A DNA stretch of 64,000 nt from Lepidostoma basale. Taxonomy: Eukaryota > Arthropoda > Insecta > Trichoptera > Lepidostomatidae. The stretch is taken from contig JAHDVF020000675.1 in NCBI GenBank assembly GCA_022606425.2, forward strand, positions 186,001-250,000, given 5' to 3'. The translations under genes were made by a program, and so were the position numbers. Position 1 is the first letter of the stretch, and each line of letters opens with the position of its first letter. This document shows positions 10,705 through 22,052 of the stretch, one piece after another. The notes under the pieces were generated by a model that saw only the letters and a program-made list of their open reading frames with translations, was not told where the DNA came from and ran no database searches.

Positions 10705-11375
10705 TTTTTTTTTTCCATTTACATTTTTTACGATGAAAGTCTGTCTCCAAGAAAATTATATAACCTAGTTAAATATTTTAAATGTGAAATCGTTATTGAC
10801 GTTAAAGAAAAAAAAATCTGATAGGTTCTATAATGAACGTTATTAATTCCGTCAACAAAGAGTTGGATAAACGACTAGGGTATAAGTAATTTTCCACGTG
10901 AAATATATTTCCCGCTAAGTACTCACTACAAACTTGCGCTAGGGACCTCGATGGAATCGGCCCGGTGACAAACTGTCACCTTTTACTATACAAATAAAGT
11001 GACTGACATTATCGTCTATGATAATCGTTGCCTCGTAATCGGTTAGTTTCTCTGTAAGGGTCGGCTGGGCGAGCTTTCGGGGAATCAATAAAGCTCGCCA
11101 CCGCATTGCACCGGAAACGGGCCTTTCAGTTGCCACAAGTGGCGTTGGACTTCTTTAATTAAAATATGGAGATTTCTCCTCTTGGAGAAAGAGTGTTTTG
11201 TTTATATTAACGCGACGCCACAGCGGGAGCTTTATCATTTCAAGCCATATTGAATGTCTCAATTCCAAAATATGATATATTAGCTAAGTATAATAATCTC
11301 AATTATGAATAAAAAAAATGGCAGAAGATAGATAAAGTAAAAAGTTATTAGTTATTATTTAATCTGAATCATCAC
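10705..11375. other. Interval without recognised gene
   Basis: A moderately GC-rich stretch at 10930-11240 looks single-copy within the window and has an unremarkable minus-strand ORF (10939-11136). No repeat signature was found. Confidence 0.4.
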
Positions 11376-11408
11376 CCAAAAGATAGCAGCGAGCTATCGA
11401 AACCGGTC
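11376..11408 (+). repeat. HH-d single arm, decayed
   Basis: The sequence reads CAAAAGA, T, AGCAGC…GCTATC, GAAACCGGTC. It has the same layout as the intact HH-d hairpin at 48981-49123. Two stem positions have changed and no longer pair. Confidence 0.5.
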
Positions 11409-11588
11409 GAAACTTAAAATCAAGGGGAATAAAATTAATAATTATTGTAAAGAATTTTTTATTACATTTTTTATTTTCATTATTTACAAAGAATATACCA
11501 AAAAAATTAAATTAGCAACATAAATATATACAAGAAAGCGTTTTTTTTTTATCTTAGGACCTTTATCTCCGATGTTCTTAGTAGTCCC

Positions 11589-11880
11589 TTGGTTCGCACA
11601 GTGTCGGCCCGCGTCTCTACAGACCACGTCATGATAGGTCGCGAACTAAAAACTTGCGAAATAGAGGATATCGTTCACTGGAGTAGATCCAGAAAAAGAT
11701 ACTGGAGGGACCATGTACAATATGATGACAGACTTGCATATACAGCCGCTTATGAAATCCCCTCCGGACACCGCTCACCTGGAAAACCGCCTAAGATATG
11801 GAAGGACAGCTGGATCTCATCTTCCAACGAGACATGATTTCAGTGTCACAGATCATCAGATCTATTAAAAGAAGAAGAAG
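11589..11880 (+). pseudogene. LINE C-terminal fragment, family B-like
   Basis: The frame reads EIEDIVHWSRSRKRYWRDHVQ, then HRSPGKPPKIWKDSW. The pair 'W.R.R.RYWRDHV' and 'PGKPPK.WKD' matches family B (28866-29227). It finishes in a (GAA)n tail at 11868-11884, another LINE-like feature. Confidence 0.65.
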
Positions 11881-11884
11881 AAGT

Positions 11885-12890
11885 TAATTTTTTATAATTT
11901 TATCATCCTTTCCAATATATCATGATAAGTTGTGCTCAAAAATATTATTACTAAGATCCATTGGATGCATGGATAAAAGATGGCATGGAAGAATGGTAAA
12001 GTGAGCATTTGTTTATAATGAATGTTAAAATCTCGGACTGACTCACAACATAAAATACTAATAAAATCGATGTATGAAAAAAATTAAATCTTGTATTTTG
12101 GCTATGTACATGTATCAAATAATCGACGTTTCCAATTAACTTAAAATGATCTATATCGTTGGAAAATGGAAAATTTATATTTTTATTAAAGCCTTGCGAT
12201 ATTTTAAAATACCTCACCTGGAATATTCATCACAATACATATTATATTTAAAACGTGCTCCAATCTGATCATTGCTTTTCCGTTTACTATTTCTCTGGTG
12301 ATAATCTCGAGGAAAAAATCCTTAAACCCCGCTTACTCGGAATCACGAGTGGAGCGGGGGTGGGGACGGGGTCTCGAATAAATAACGCGAAATCCGGATT
12401 ACCAAGATCGCTTTTAAAAAATTATATAGAATTAATTAAATTCACCTCCCTAACAGAAAACGTTCGTGACTTCTACCAATATCTTGAGTAAATGTAACAC
12501 AGCAAAACTTTAAAGGAAATTGAGCACGATTATTCATACCTACCAAAGCAACTCTGTGAGTATTAAGGTATTAGTAGCAAGTTATGAGTTCGTTGTTGAG
12601 TACTTGTATGGGCATTTCTGATGCTACTAATTATTTTGAGAGTTTCGAACAGAGGAAGGCAAACAACGAGCAAACTAGACGCTCGAAATTGGCCACTTTA
12701 ATGATACGTGGTCAATTTGAAGGGTTTGACTTGATATGCGCATGCATCGTTATAAGTTTGTCAAGAGTCGTTGGCGCTCTAATATACGTAGATATTGAAT
12801 CGTCGGCATCAGTAAAGTTCTTTATAATATGTTGACTATGTTGATAGCTGTGGTTTGGTTCGAAAACATTTGTCATATTTTATTTCATGA
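11885..12890. other. Interval without recognised gene
   Basis: A GC-rich patch at 12330-12410 includes a G-run (GGAGCGGGGGTGGGGACGGGG) that could form a G-quadruplex. ORFs at 12255-12491 and 12584-12835 have no family I recognise and no splice or tail signals; they may be chance. Confidence 0.4.
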
Positions 12891-12901
12891 CTAAAATACG
12901 A

Positions 12902-13399
12902 TGGTGTTCTTCTACCGACCCTTATGTATGGAAGTGAAGCATGGAACTGGCAAAAGAAGGATTAAAGAAGAATAAATGCAGTAGAAATGAGATCTCTTAG
13001 ACGAATGTGTGGATGCTCTGTGTATGATAGAGTGTCGAATGAAAATATAATAAGTGAATGCGGTGTGAATGATGGTGTTTTGACCAAAATAATAAAAGGA
13101 TCATTACGATGGTTTGGACATATGGAAAGAATGAATGAAGAAAGAATGGTAAAAAAATTATATGTTAATGATATAAATGGAACTAGAAATAGAGGAAGAC
13201 CGAGGAAAACGTGGCACGATAAAATAAATCAAATATTGAATGTCGACCATGTGAGGAGTCAGAGAAATCGACGCGCGTGCATGACACGATATATGAATAT
13301 TGAGGAAGCAAGAGAAATATGTCAGGAAAGAAAAGTGTGGCAGTCCATTCTTTCGGCCTACCCCTTCGGGGAGACGGCGTGATGGTTAGTTAGTTTGTT
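12902..13399 (+). pseudogene. LINE A copy, 5' truncated, nearly open frame
   Basis: The frame runs from LPTLMYGSEAWNWQKKD (then one stop) through RSLRRMCGCSVYDRVSNE, SLRWFGHMERMNEERM, NRGRPRKTWHDKINQILN and RACMTRYMNIEEAREICQ to SAYPFGETA, then CGGCGTGATGG(TTAG)n. These blocks follow the RT domain in RTE-like LINEs; the RT catalytic part is missing. Flanking AATACGA at 12895-12901 and 13400-13406 is a likely 7-bp target duplication. Confidence 0.8.
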
Positions 13400-13610
13400 A
13401 ATACGAATAATTAAATAAAGCGACGCTGTTGGTATTTTCTGAACCACCAATCTATCTATACCAGCCAGCCTGGCGAAACCGGTCACTATTGAAATAATGG
13501 CAAAAGTGGAAGTTGTTATTAAAAAAATATCGTTTCATTTCATTGTTATTTAAAATTACCTTCCATGAAGAGATTTCATTAAAATCATTAAATTAACATA
13601 ATTAATTTAA
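13400..13610 (+). repeat. HH-c element next to LINE A 3' end
   Basis: The motif at 13451-13484 reads CTATCTA, T, ACCAGCCAGCCTGG, C, GAAACCGGTC. Downstream are GGCAAAAGTGGAAG and the TTCCATGAAGAGATTTC arm, as in other HH-c copies. About 105 bp from 13386 recur at 13921-14027. Confidence 0.6.
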
Positions 13611-13633
13611 AAAATGCATGAAAATTATTTTAA

Positions 13634-13917
13634 CTTACTAACTAACTAACCATCACGCCGTCTCCCCGAAGGGGTAGGCAAAAAAATAAACTGCCACACT
13701 ATTCTTTCCTGACATATTTCTTTCGCTTCCTCGACATTCATACATCGTGTCATGCACGCGCGTCGATTTCTCTGACTCCTCACATGGCCGACATTCAATA
13801 TTTGATCGTGCCACGTTTTCCTCGGTCTTCCTTTATTTCTGGTTCCATTTACATCATTAATATATAATTTTTTTACCATTCTTTCTTCATTTTCCATATG
13901 TCCAAACCATATTAATG
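13634..13917 (-). pseudogene. LINE A copy, 5' truncated
   Basis: A minus-strand open frame reads ENEERMVKKLYINDVNG, NKGRPRKTWHDQILN, RACMTRCMNVEEAKEICQE, ending in the (TTAG)n tail at 13634-13650. It is truncated at the motif WFGHM. It lies in inverted orientation to 12902-13399. Confidence 0.8.
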
Positions 13918-13920
13918 ACG

Positions 13921-14027
13921 TTAGTTAGTTTGTTAATACGAATAATTAAATAAAGCGACGCTGTTGGTATTTTCTGAACCACCAATCTATCGATACCAGC
14001 CGGCCTGGCGAAACCGATCACTATTGA
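13921..14027 (+). repeat. Direct duplicate of the segment at 13386-13493
   Basis: GTTAGTTAGTTTGTTAATACG and about 85 following bases repeat the 3' flank of the LINE at 12902-13399, with only a few mismatches (HH-c motif box CTATCTA versus CTATCGA; GGTC versus GATC). The LINE tail motif is present although no LINE ends here in this orientation. Confidence 0.75.
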
Positions 14028-14344
14028 TTTATAATAGATTTTTAATAGATTCATGATTTATAAAATTATTTTATAATGTAATTACAATTCTTTTATACGT
14101 AATTAATACACTAGTTTTTTAGTTACAACTGGTATCGGTAGCTCACTGTCATCTTCTGATATCTGCATACAATTTTGTAAGGTTTATACAATGAAATGAT
14201 TTCTGTGATAATAATAATTAGGCTAATTTGTATAGCGCCGTTTTCGTGAATAATTCACCTTAAGGGCGCTCTGAAAATATTTTTAGTCATGAGAGCTGCA
14301 TCTGAAACCAGCAATCAGATAAAGGTTATTTATATTTAATGGGG

Positions 14345-14450
14345 TTTCTAAGGCATTTAATAATCCCTTAGAAGGGCCAAACATGTCATTCCCATAAAAT
14401 ATAATAAAACTTCTAGAAAATCTAGAAAACTTGCGTTTTTATTCGTATCA
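14345..14450 (+). repeat. Family G right arm
   Basis: AAGGCATTTAATAATCCCTTAG, then AGGGCCAAACATGTCATTCC and TAATAAAACTTCTAGAAAA, finishing with the TTTTATTCGTATC end. The left arm is missing. A related, decayed HH-d box is upstream on the minus strand at about 14127-14158. Confidence 0.6.
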
Positions 14451-14469
14451 ATTATTTTATGAGATATTT

Positions 14470-14760
14470 TTAAAGAGTGGGTTTATAAGTTATATTTAAA
14501 ATCAGTCGGATAATCAATGCAATTGAGGCGTGCAGGGAGCATATTCCAGGCGGACGGACCTGCCACCGCGAAAGCCCGATCTCCGAAATTTGTTCGGGGG
14601 CTGCGCTTTGGCTCAACTAATCTACCTATTGTGGAGGAGTTTGCTGATCAAAGCATAGATTATTGCAAGTTAGGGCTATCAGCAATAAAAATATCAGATA
14701 TATGTTACTACCATTCTGTGAAGCGCTTTGAAAATCGTCCAGCATAGTTTAATGTGGAAT
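14470..14760 (-). pseudogene. CR1/Jockey-like LINE C-terminal fragment
   Basis: The minus strand encodes PRTNFGDRAFAVAGPSAWNM followed by LPARLN. The block 'GDRAF.VAGP.AWN.LP' is a hallmark of the C-terminal end of CR1-type and related LINE polymerases. Upstream the frame has stops (SFDQQTPPQ-stop), and nothing of the RT core remains. The patch is GC-rich relative to its surroundings, as transposon coding sequence often is here. Confidence 0.65.
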
Positions 14761-14769
14761 CTTTCAGGA

Positions 14770-15805
14770 CACTTGAGCCAGTGAAGATCTTTTAGATGTT
14801 ATAGAATATGAGAATTTAACCTTTCCTTACGGTGCTAAAATATAACGTGCGTTCCGGTGTAGGGTAGTCAGTACGCGTTAAAAAATTAGCGATTTTAAAT
14901 CGGAAAAATAGGAACATTCACAGAATTGAGATTTGATTGCTAAAAACATTAAAAAACCATCTGTCAACGCTCACGGAACGGGCATAGACCCGCTCTGGTT
15001 GCAAGCCCGAAAGCGACTGCCGCCGGCGCGGTGGGACGGCGAGAGTGAGAACATTGAGCTAGTACATATGCAAGAGTGAGATGCGAATATAGTGTCACGT
15101 ACTCAGCGCTACGAATTTTGTTTCCGATGTTCACAAAATACCTCCGATGTACCCGATGAATTCTGATTATTATTAATATTATTTTTTTTATCAATGCGTA
15201 AATATATTATGGAGGAATACCTTAAATATTAACCTTGTATTTATTAAATGTATGGAGATATTGATGGTTATTAGAAGCAACGTGTAGAAGATACCCATCA
15301 CAGGGAAGGGAGGGTTCATGTAATGTTTCGTATGTATTAAAATAGATTTTTTTAAGAAGATTTATCGGTTTTGTTTTGTAATGTTTTATTATATTTTATT
15401 ATCATCCATCATTTCAGTAACGTCTTTCATCCCTAAATCACATAAATAAGTGAATATTCGTTTTTAACTTCGTGAAATATTTATTGCGCCCTTATCCGCG
15501 TCATGTAGCAATATTTATTTTTGGAAATTGTAAAAACGCGTTTAAGTTCCTTATCGCCCTTCAAAATAATGATGTGGTGCTCGGCGTCGGGATTCGTACT
15601 GATATAATAATAGATGAGTCTTTACATAGAAATAACTATGTACCATGATGCAGAATATCTCATTAAATTCATAATGTCATATGTTTAATATTCATGTCAT
15701 ATTAAGACATTTCTCATGTCCAAAACATTTGAGTGACCCTTTCTTAATTATATTAAGGGCACATTTATTTGCGTTACATTCATTTCTTTCTTCTTTGCTC
15801 GGTAT
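14770..15805. other. Interval without recognised gene
   Basis: A GC-rich patch at 14970-15120 (…CTGCCGCCGGCGCGGTGGGACGG…) carries a 76-codon minus-strand ORF with no recognisable family. The rest is AT-rich and featureless. Confidence 0.4.
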
Positions 15806-15810
15806 TCTAT

Positions 15811-16322
15811 AACTAACTAACTAACTAACCATCACGTCATTTCCCCGGAGGGGTAGGCAGAGAGGATGGATCGCCACAATGCCCTGTCCTGGCTTACCTC
15901 TCGGGATTCCTCTACATTCATACATCGTACCATGCACGCACGTCGATTATTCCGACTTCGAATGTGGCCGCCTTATAGTAATTGATTAATTTGGACATGC
16001 CATGTTTTCCTCGGTCGTCCTCGGCTTCTTTTCCCACTCACGCTGCTTGTGTACAACTTTTTAACCATTCTACTCTCATTCATTCATTCCATATGTCCAA
16101 ACCATCTCAGGGATCCTTTTTTAATTTTATTTATGATGGAGTCATCTGCCTTACATTTCGTTCTTATTTCAACGTTCGAATTCTATCATACAACGTTTTC
16201 TCGCACATTCTTCTAAGTGATCTCACTCGTATTCTATAATATAATATTTTTTTCACATTCTTCGCAGTAATCTCATTTCTACGGCATTTATTCTACTAAA
16301 TCCATCTTTTTCCAGCTGTATT
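15811..16322 (-). pseudogene. LINE A copy, diverged subfamily
   Basis: It has a (TTAG)n tail at 15811-15830 and the full C-terminal segment on the minus strand (GRPRKTWH… region GACGACCGAGGAAAACATGG), ending near the MYGSEA region. An internal partial duplication of the 'cacattcttc…gtgatctca' segment sits at 16203-16290. Many frame breaks. Confidence 0.7.
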
Positions 16323-16329
16323 AGGTTTT

Positions 16330-16876
16330 TTAAAATCATATTTTAAGTGTTTAAATGATATATTTATAATATTTTCGTGTTCACTACAAATTCTACAATT
16401 CTCAATACAAAACTTTAATTTCTCCGTTTGCAGAGTTTATTACAGTATTCGTATTTCACGGCTTAAAAATATATTCGTTGCCCTAACATGCCACATGCAA
16501 CAGGAATATAAAGCAAAAATATTGCTTATTGACGACACAATTTCTTCGTCAAAGTTTGGACTTAGTGACACAATAAATCTCAACTTATAGCCAAAAACAC
16601 AAAAATAGTTAAATAGGTCAAATGTTTTGATGGAAAATATTACCAGGGTTTACTTTGAAAATAAAGATGTCAAAGATCTCGTAAGTTACGGTGAAAATAC
16701 GACCCGAGTATTTAAATTTACATTATCATGGGTTGATAAAACATTGGATATTTATTCAATTACGTCCCTTATAAAGTAACTTGCTAATTTATTTTTTTAT
16801 TGCGAACTGTTCCAAAATCAACCTGAGTTTAACAAATCATATAATATTGTTAATATACAATATAAAAGTTAACTCA
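16330..16876. other. AT-rich interval, nothing recognised
   Basis: No repeat or gene seen. Confidence 0.45.
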
Positions 16877-17233
16877 ATGATTAGACTGGAAGCATTTGAA
16901 ATGTGGCTCCATCGCCGAATGCTCAGAATTCCCTGGACAGACATGGTTACCAATACCGAAGTCCTGAGGCGAGCTAGAGTTGACAGGGAACTGTTATCAA
17001 CTATCAAGTTTCGAAAGATCTCACATCTGAGTCATATACTGCGTGGGGAAAAGTACCACCTTCTCCAACTGATATTGGAGGGGAAAATTGAGGGACGCCA
17101 CATGTCCTGGCTGCGAAACGTGAGTGAGTGGACCGGCATCCGAAGTATGGAGGAGCTGTTCCGAGCGGCGCAGGACAGGGACAGGTTCGCCGAGGTGATC
17201 GCCAACGTTGGGGGGACCCGACAGGGCACTTGA
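16877..17233 (+). pseudogene. LINE C-terminal fragment, family D
   Basis: An uninterrupted frame begins at about 16877 with MIRLEAFEMWLHRRMLRIPW, then VTNTEVLRRARVDRELLSTI, RKISHLSHILRGEKYHLLQL, EGKIEGRH and AAQDRDRFAEVIANVGGTR before TGA. The order 'EMW.HRR.LRI.W', 'L.H..RGE.Y.LLQLI..GKI.G' is diagnostic of a LINE ORF2 C-terminus widespread in insects. An A/AG-rich tail (GAAGAATAAGAAGAA) follows. A deletion removes the usual RRR hinge before the final block (GRH-MSWLRN). Confidence 0.75.
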
Positions 17234-17239
17234 AGAATA

Positions 17240-18650
17240 AGAAGAATATACAATTACGGCTTTTCTATCAATACAAACAGAATCAGAATCGATCCAGGTA
17301 TTATGAGTGAAACGTTTTTCTCCAAAACCACTTTCAGGGTTTTTTATAAAAAGAGAAACAGATTGTAGGATCTTCACAACAGATTCTTTGAAACTTATTT
17401 ATTAATAAATAAATAAATGTATTTTAATATAACAGGCATTGAAAAACCCATTCAACAATATCTTGAAAATGATTCAAATGTATTATTTATTATTGTACAA
17501 AATACAAAAGAAACCGTATCGTTAAAATGATTGAATTATTGTTTTCGATTTCCCACACACTTAAGTCTACTAATATTATTTAACAATAATAATTTTAATT
17601 ACATTTTTATTTATTAAATAATTAATTATTTATTAAATAAGTTTAACTGGAAGTTCAACACTGTTATATCAACTTTATTTATTATATATTTTTATGAACA
17701 AACATGTTTAAAAAACATGCTTCGAGGGCGACCTCTATCCTTAAAATTAAAAAAAAAAAAATTTACACCTGAGGATCGAGATTACCTCCGATGTGTTAAA
17801 AAAAAAATTTGACTCTTAAATTCTAATTTCTAATAATTAATAGAATTCCACAACGTAAATGGCTTAACCTTCAATAAAGTTATTAATTTGTTTACTAGTC
17901 ATGTAGCGTAGCGCGAAGCGTTCAGTATGGCAAGTGCGAAAGTATGTGTTATGAAATATCACCTAGTTTGCCACGTATCCCTTGACACTAAGAGAGACTC
18001 CTTAATAGCCGTTTCCTGAAGACACTATTTTTTTAAATAACGTTTTATAAACATTAATTGTGTTTTATTTCAATAGAATATTTAATCGATTTATCTTCAT
18101 TTGTTATATTTTTATTTATCTATCTTCTAAGATCATACATATTTATTACGGGCATGTATCCGTTGAAATAAAAGCATTTTGATTATTCTAAATTTTAAGT
18201 AATATCAACCACTGCCTATATATAAGGCACGCCAATAGTATTGAAATGAAAAAAAAAACTATTATCAAGGAATTTTTACTTTTGAACGTATCTCAAAACG
18301 TTTTGCAGCCTCATCAAATCCAGAGGTACCTGCTTAAAATACATTAAAGGTAAACTCAAAACACGGTATCCGGAAATGTGGGTCTGTATCATTTTTAAAC
18401 GAAATTAATTATCAACGCTGAAAGTTTGCAGAAAATCGAGAAAATTTTCGCAATGATAATCACATTTACCGAATACTCCGCGTCAGCGAATCCTTTGGTT
18501 TCATTTGGAGTGGAAAAATGAGGTAAAATCGGCCAGCAATATTCTGAATAACTTTTTAATACACTTAGTATGAACTCCATAGGAGGTGTAGGGTTGGTAC
18601 TTTGCTTTATGATTAAATATAAACCAAGAACTCGTACATCAAGTAATTAC
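17240..18650. other. AT-rich interval with faint HH-like traces
   Basis: At about 17765-17800 CTGAGGA, T, (C)GAG…CCTC, CGA resembles HH-e without GAAAC. On the minus strand at about 18281-18315, TTGATGA… CAAAA-CG-TTTTG precedes AGATACGTT. Nothing else is recognised; (AATA)n at 17400-17415. Confidence 0.35.
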
Positions 18651-18654
18651 TAAA

Positions 18655-19050
18655 TATCTCTTTTTCTTTTTTATATATACTTTGTATAAACAACACCAAT
18701 ATTAAAAAAATAAAAATACATAGACATGTTTAGATTGATTTATTTCCGTTCTTGAAGGTACCTGAACCTCAATAAGAACTTTAAATTATTTTTTTAAATT
18801 TTCAATTGAATCATAATATTTCTTATAACAAAAGCATGAACGTTCCAAAATAAATCTTTATAACATCTGTCAGACCATGTAAACAATTTTATAATATTTT
18901 TAAAATGTATCTTTACTGAAGAAGGATTGTTTGTCAGAGATATGTCTATGTAATTTTATATGTTTAATATAAGCGTTGTATATACAAAGTATATAAAAAA
19001 GAAAAGAGAAATAAACCATCATACCAACACAAAGTATGGCGTATAAAGAA
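18655..19050 (+). repeat. HH-a element
   Basis: The left arm CTTTTTCTTTTTTATATATA…CATAGACATGTTT is interrupted by unique sequence at 18735; the right arm runs from AAATAAATCTTTATAACATC to AAAGTATGGCGTATA. The motif at 18916-18946 keeps the CTGAAGA box but has lost stem pairing and GAAAC (reads CAGAGATATGTC). Confidence 0.7.
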
Positions 19051-19054
19051 GAAA

Positions 19055-20225
19055 TTACTATATACCTTAGATATACATATAAATATAATCATATTATTTT
19101 GAATGACATAATTCTTCTAATCAAAAGAGTTATTTAAAAGATACTTAATTTATTAACATAAGTCACACACAAATACTATTGGATTACTCAAATATGAAGA
19201 TTTTAATAGTCTCCTTATAGGGTAAGATGATACCCTGAAGATGTAGCCTGTGAATTCGCTAGAAGATAATACTACGAGACACGAATATACCCAAGATTAT
19301 AGATATAATAATTAGGTTTATACTACAATATATGCACAATAAAATTCCATGATTATCATCACAGAAAAAACATTCTAGAATAAAGAGTACTTTTTTTAAT
19401 GGCTACCGACCCCATTCATCACTTCTCCTTATCCTATCACTATCAAGTGACAGAATATCGTGTTGTTTAAAGGCTCGAGGATTATTTTCCATCTGGTTAC
19501 CGTGCACCTGATGCCTACCACCACTCGACGCCTTAATCTCGTCCGGCAAGGTTCTTCTCTAGGTGACTTTAGACCTGCGTCGCTTCTTTAGGCAGTTCGA
19601 ATGGGACCGGTCAATGGCGCCCTAGGCGATTTCGGCTGGATCCCGCCTCAGATACTGCCACAACCAAACCATAGTCACTAGTGTTTAACAAGCTTTTTCT
19701 GACTGGCCTTTCGCATCCCAATGTCCAAATAAAAGTATTCAACTCTGTCATGGTCCAAAGAAATCTGATATTAAGCAGAGGCAGCTACTTAAAACACCTA
19801 GAGTTTTCTAATATTGTCCTTGGTAGATTTATAAGCCTCAATTTACTGGCGTGCCGATACTACTAGTAGACTTTATTGCGCGACTGTTTCAAAAGCCCAA
19901 CGAAATGAGCATAGCTTAAGTAGAGAAAGCTCGCTGATTATTTGGATATTTTGACTTATAAAATATATTTTGGCAAAGTGATTTTCTTTGGATTTAAAAA
20001 TATTTAATATAGTTATTTAAAATATAAAGCTAGAAGTTAGAACAGGCAGAAAAACTCTAACCCCGAGTGGCATTTAACTAAATATATATTTTAAATAAAA
20101 TCAACTATTTATATTTATTTTCATCATTTAAACAAATTTATACTTCAATATTTGTTAAATAGTCCTTTGTTTTGGCCGAAACACTATGATACTTTAACTT
20201 AAAACTGTTAAATTAAAAATAAGGT
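19055..20225. other. Interval without recognised gene
   Basis: A GC-richer block at 19400-19860 has no repeat partner in the window and no clear coding content. It could be an old transposon remnant. Confidence 0.35.
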
Positions 20226-20261
20226 GGTTTTATGTATCCCAATTGTATTTTTATTTTACGT

Positions 20262-20297
20262 GACAGCTGTTTCGTCAACCTATGTTGACATCATCAG
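20262..20297 (-). ncRNA. HH-b hammerhead-like motif
   Basis: CTGATGA box, extra T, stem GTCAAC/GTTGAC (6 bp) with loop ATAG, GAAAC, AGCT, GTC. The box and GAAA match the hammerhead core exactly apart from the extra T. Confidence 0.5.
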
Positions 20298-20384
20298 GTG
20301 TTACAATAATATATATTTTTACCTTTAACCCATAAAGATTCGAAAAATCACGAATATTTTACATTTCATATATTATTGTAGCAC

Positions 20385-20419
20385 CTGATGATGTCACATA
20401 GGTTGACGAAACAGCTGTC
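20385..20419 (+). ncRNA. HH-b hammerhead-like motif
   Basis: Same as the facing copy, with one A deleted in the 5' strand of the stem (GTCAC against GTTGAC). Confidence 0.45.
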
Positions 20420-20449
20420 TCGTAAAATAAAAATAAAATTGTGATTTAT

Positions 20450-21280
20450 TAAAAAACGTTTTTTAATTTAACTGTTTAAATATTTGTAGCATATTTTTAT
20501 GTTTAAAATAATATAGTAGTTATAATTAGACAACATTGTAACATCTATAAAAAATATGTGAAAGATTTTATGAAAAAACTAAACGCTTTGTTTACTAAAT
20601 CAGCTAACGTTACATTGGTAAGAAATATAATTTACTGTACTCGTATATAAATGTAAAAACCGTGATTGCCTATTTCCAAAAATATAAACAAGTCGGTATT
20701 TTGTGAATACAACATTGCGAAATAATATCATCTTGTATACTGACATTTTATATAAACATATAAAATTTATATTACAAACGATTTTGATTGTATCGATTTA
20801 AAATAAACAAATATCAGATTCACTATAAACGTTTACGAAGATCAATCAAACCTGCTTAGCTAAGTTAATATAAACTTTTATTCTGGTTGTAAATTCTAAT
20901 TTAACGACTGGGAGAACAGAAGTATTCGGTGGGCATCATACCAAACTTTCCCATACAGTTTCTTAAGAAACCGAGATTAATAGGAGGGCTTTGAATACGA
21001 ATGACTTCTAGAACCACGTGCTTAGTGTCAGTTGGGCTTATGGGTGGTCCAGAAATTTACGTTCTATTTTTAAATGTTTTTTTTTTCATTATTTAAAGAT
21101 TTCGAAATTCTTTGGTTAAGCAAAGCATAAGATTTGAAATTAAACGTATTTTCCAGAGAGGGGAATATAATGCATACCTATTTGTATCACTTGAAATTTA
21201 ATATTTAGCTTAAGATTTTTCAAATCTCAACAACGTAGTTTTTTTTAAGCAGAATTTGTAACACTTTGTTATTAATTATT
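20450..21280. other. AT-rich interval, nothing recognised
   Basis: No coding or repeat signature. Confidence 0.4.
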
Positions 21281-21284
21281 ATTA

Positions 21285-21525
21285 CAGACAAAAAAAATTT
21301 CATAAAGCATATTTCGGATGTGACCTCCTTCATCCTCATGTGCAAATATAACCAAATTATAAACTAAATACCAAGAAAGATTTGTAAAGTAAACCTTCAT
21401 AAGTCTATCCATAATGTGTGAATCTTAAAAATTTACTTTTTAAGTCTAAAAATTTTAGTTTAGTTTTTTTAACACCTGAGTATGGAGGAGGTCACCTCTG
21501 ACGATATAACAGTGTAACAAATTAT
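21285..21525. repeat. HH-e-like inverted element, decayed
   Basis: The left arm has CATATTTCGGATGTGACCTCC on the plus strand, the right arm has ACACCTGAGTATGGAGGAGG then TCACCTCTGACGATAT. The stems are partly paired (GGAGGTCACATCC; GGAGGTCACCTC), and the boxes are broken. Confidence 0.5.
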
Positions 21526-21646
21526 TATTTTTCATGGATTCGATACATACATATCTGATTTTGTATTTTTTTCAATAAATTTAAAATATATGTTTATGTT
21601 CTACCAATTTAAATCAAAGTGCATGTATTTTCTTTCATGGAAGGAA

Positions 21647-21962
21647 AGCACACAACGATCCATGGATAGGCAAATGCTCGGCGTGAAAATACGAAATGAA
21701 GAAATAAGACGCCAAACCAAAGTTGTCGACATAATGGATCATCATCAACTAAATTGAAGTGACAATAGGCTGGACATATAGCCAGACATGGCATTGCCCA
21801 ATAATACTCCAATGGAGGCCTTCAACAAAAAAAGTAGTGGCGAGAAGCCATCTTAACGTACTGATGGCATTGCCCGAATAGCATAAACGACCTGGATGCA
21901 GAAGGGACAAGTGGAGAAAAATGGAAGATGCCTTTATGCAGCAGTGTAGGGAAAAAGGCTGA
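21647..21962 (+). pseudogene. LINE C-terminal remnant, family C-like
   Basis: The frame STQRSMDRQMLGVKIRNEEI then RRQTKVVDIM matches the segment of RTE-like LINE ORF2 just before W.WAGH; a frameshifted WTYSQTWH and a final MEDAFMQQC follow. Two or more stops and frameshifts. It ends near an A-rich AAGAAAAAGAAAA stretch. Confidence 0.6.
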
Positions 21963-22052
21963 AGAAAAAGAAAACCAATTTTATAATTCTTGTCATAAAA
22001 ATGATTGAACCGATTTTCAACATTAATAAATAATATAACATATTTGTTAGGT

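Larger units (their letters stand above)
20230..20450. repeat. HH-b hairpin element
   Basis: Inverted arms: TTTTATTTTACGTGACAGCTG on the left and CAGCTGTCTCGTAAAATAAAA on the right, with ATTATTGTA near the centre of each. Two facing motifs are annotated separately. The outer ends match the AATTGTATTTT / AAATTGTGAT borders seen at 42890, 48245 and 57300. Confidence 0.75.

Noticed and set aside
14964..15194. 76-codon minus-strand ORF in a GC-rich patch
   Set aside because: No recognisable domain, splice signal or repeat partner.
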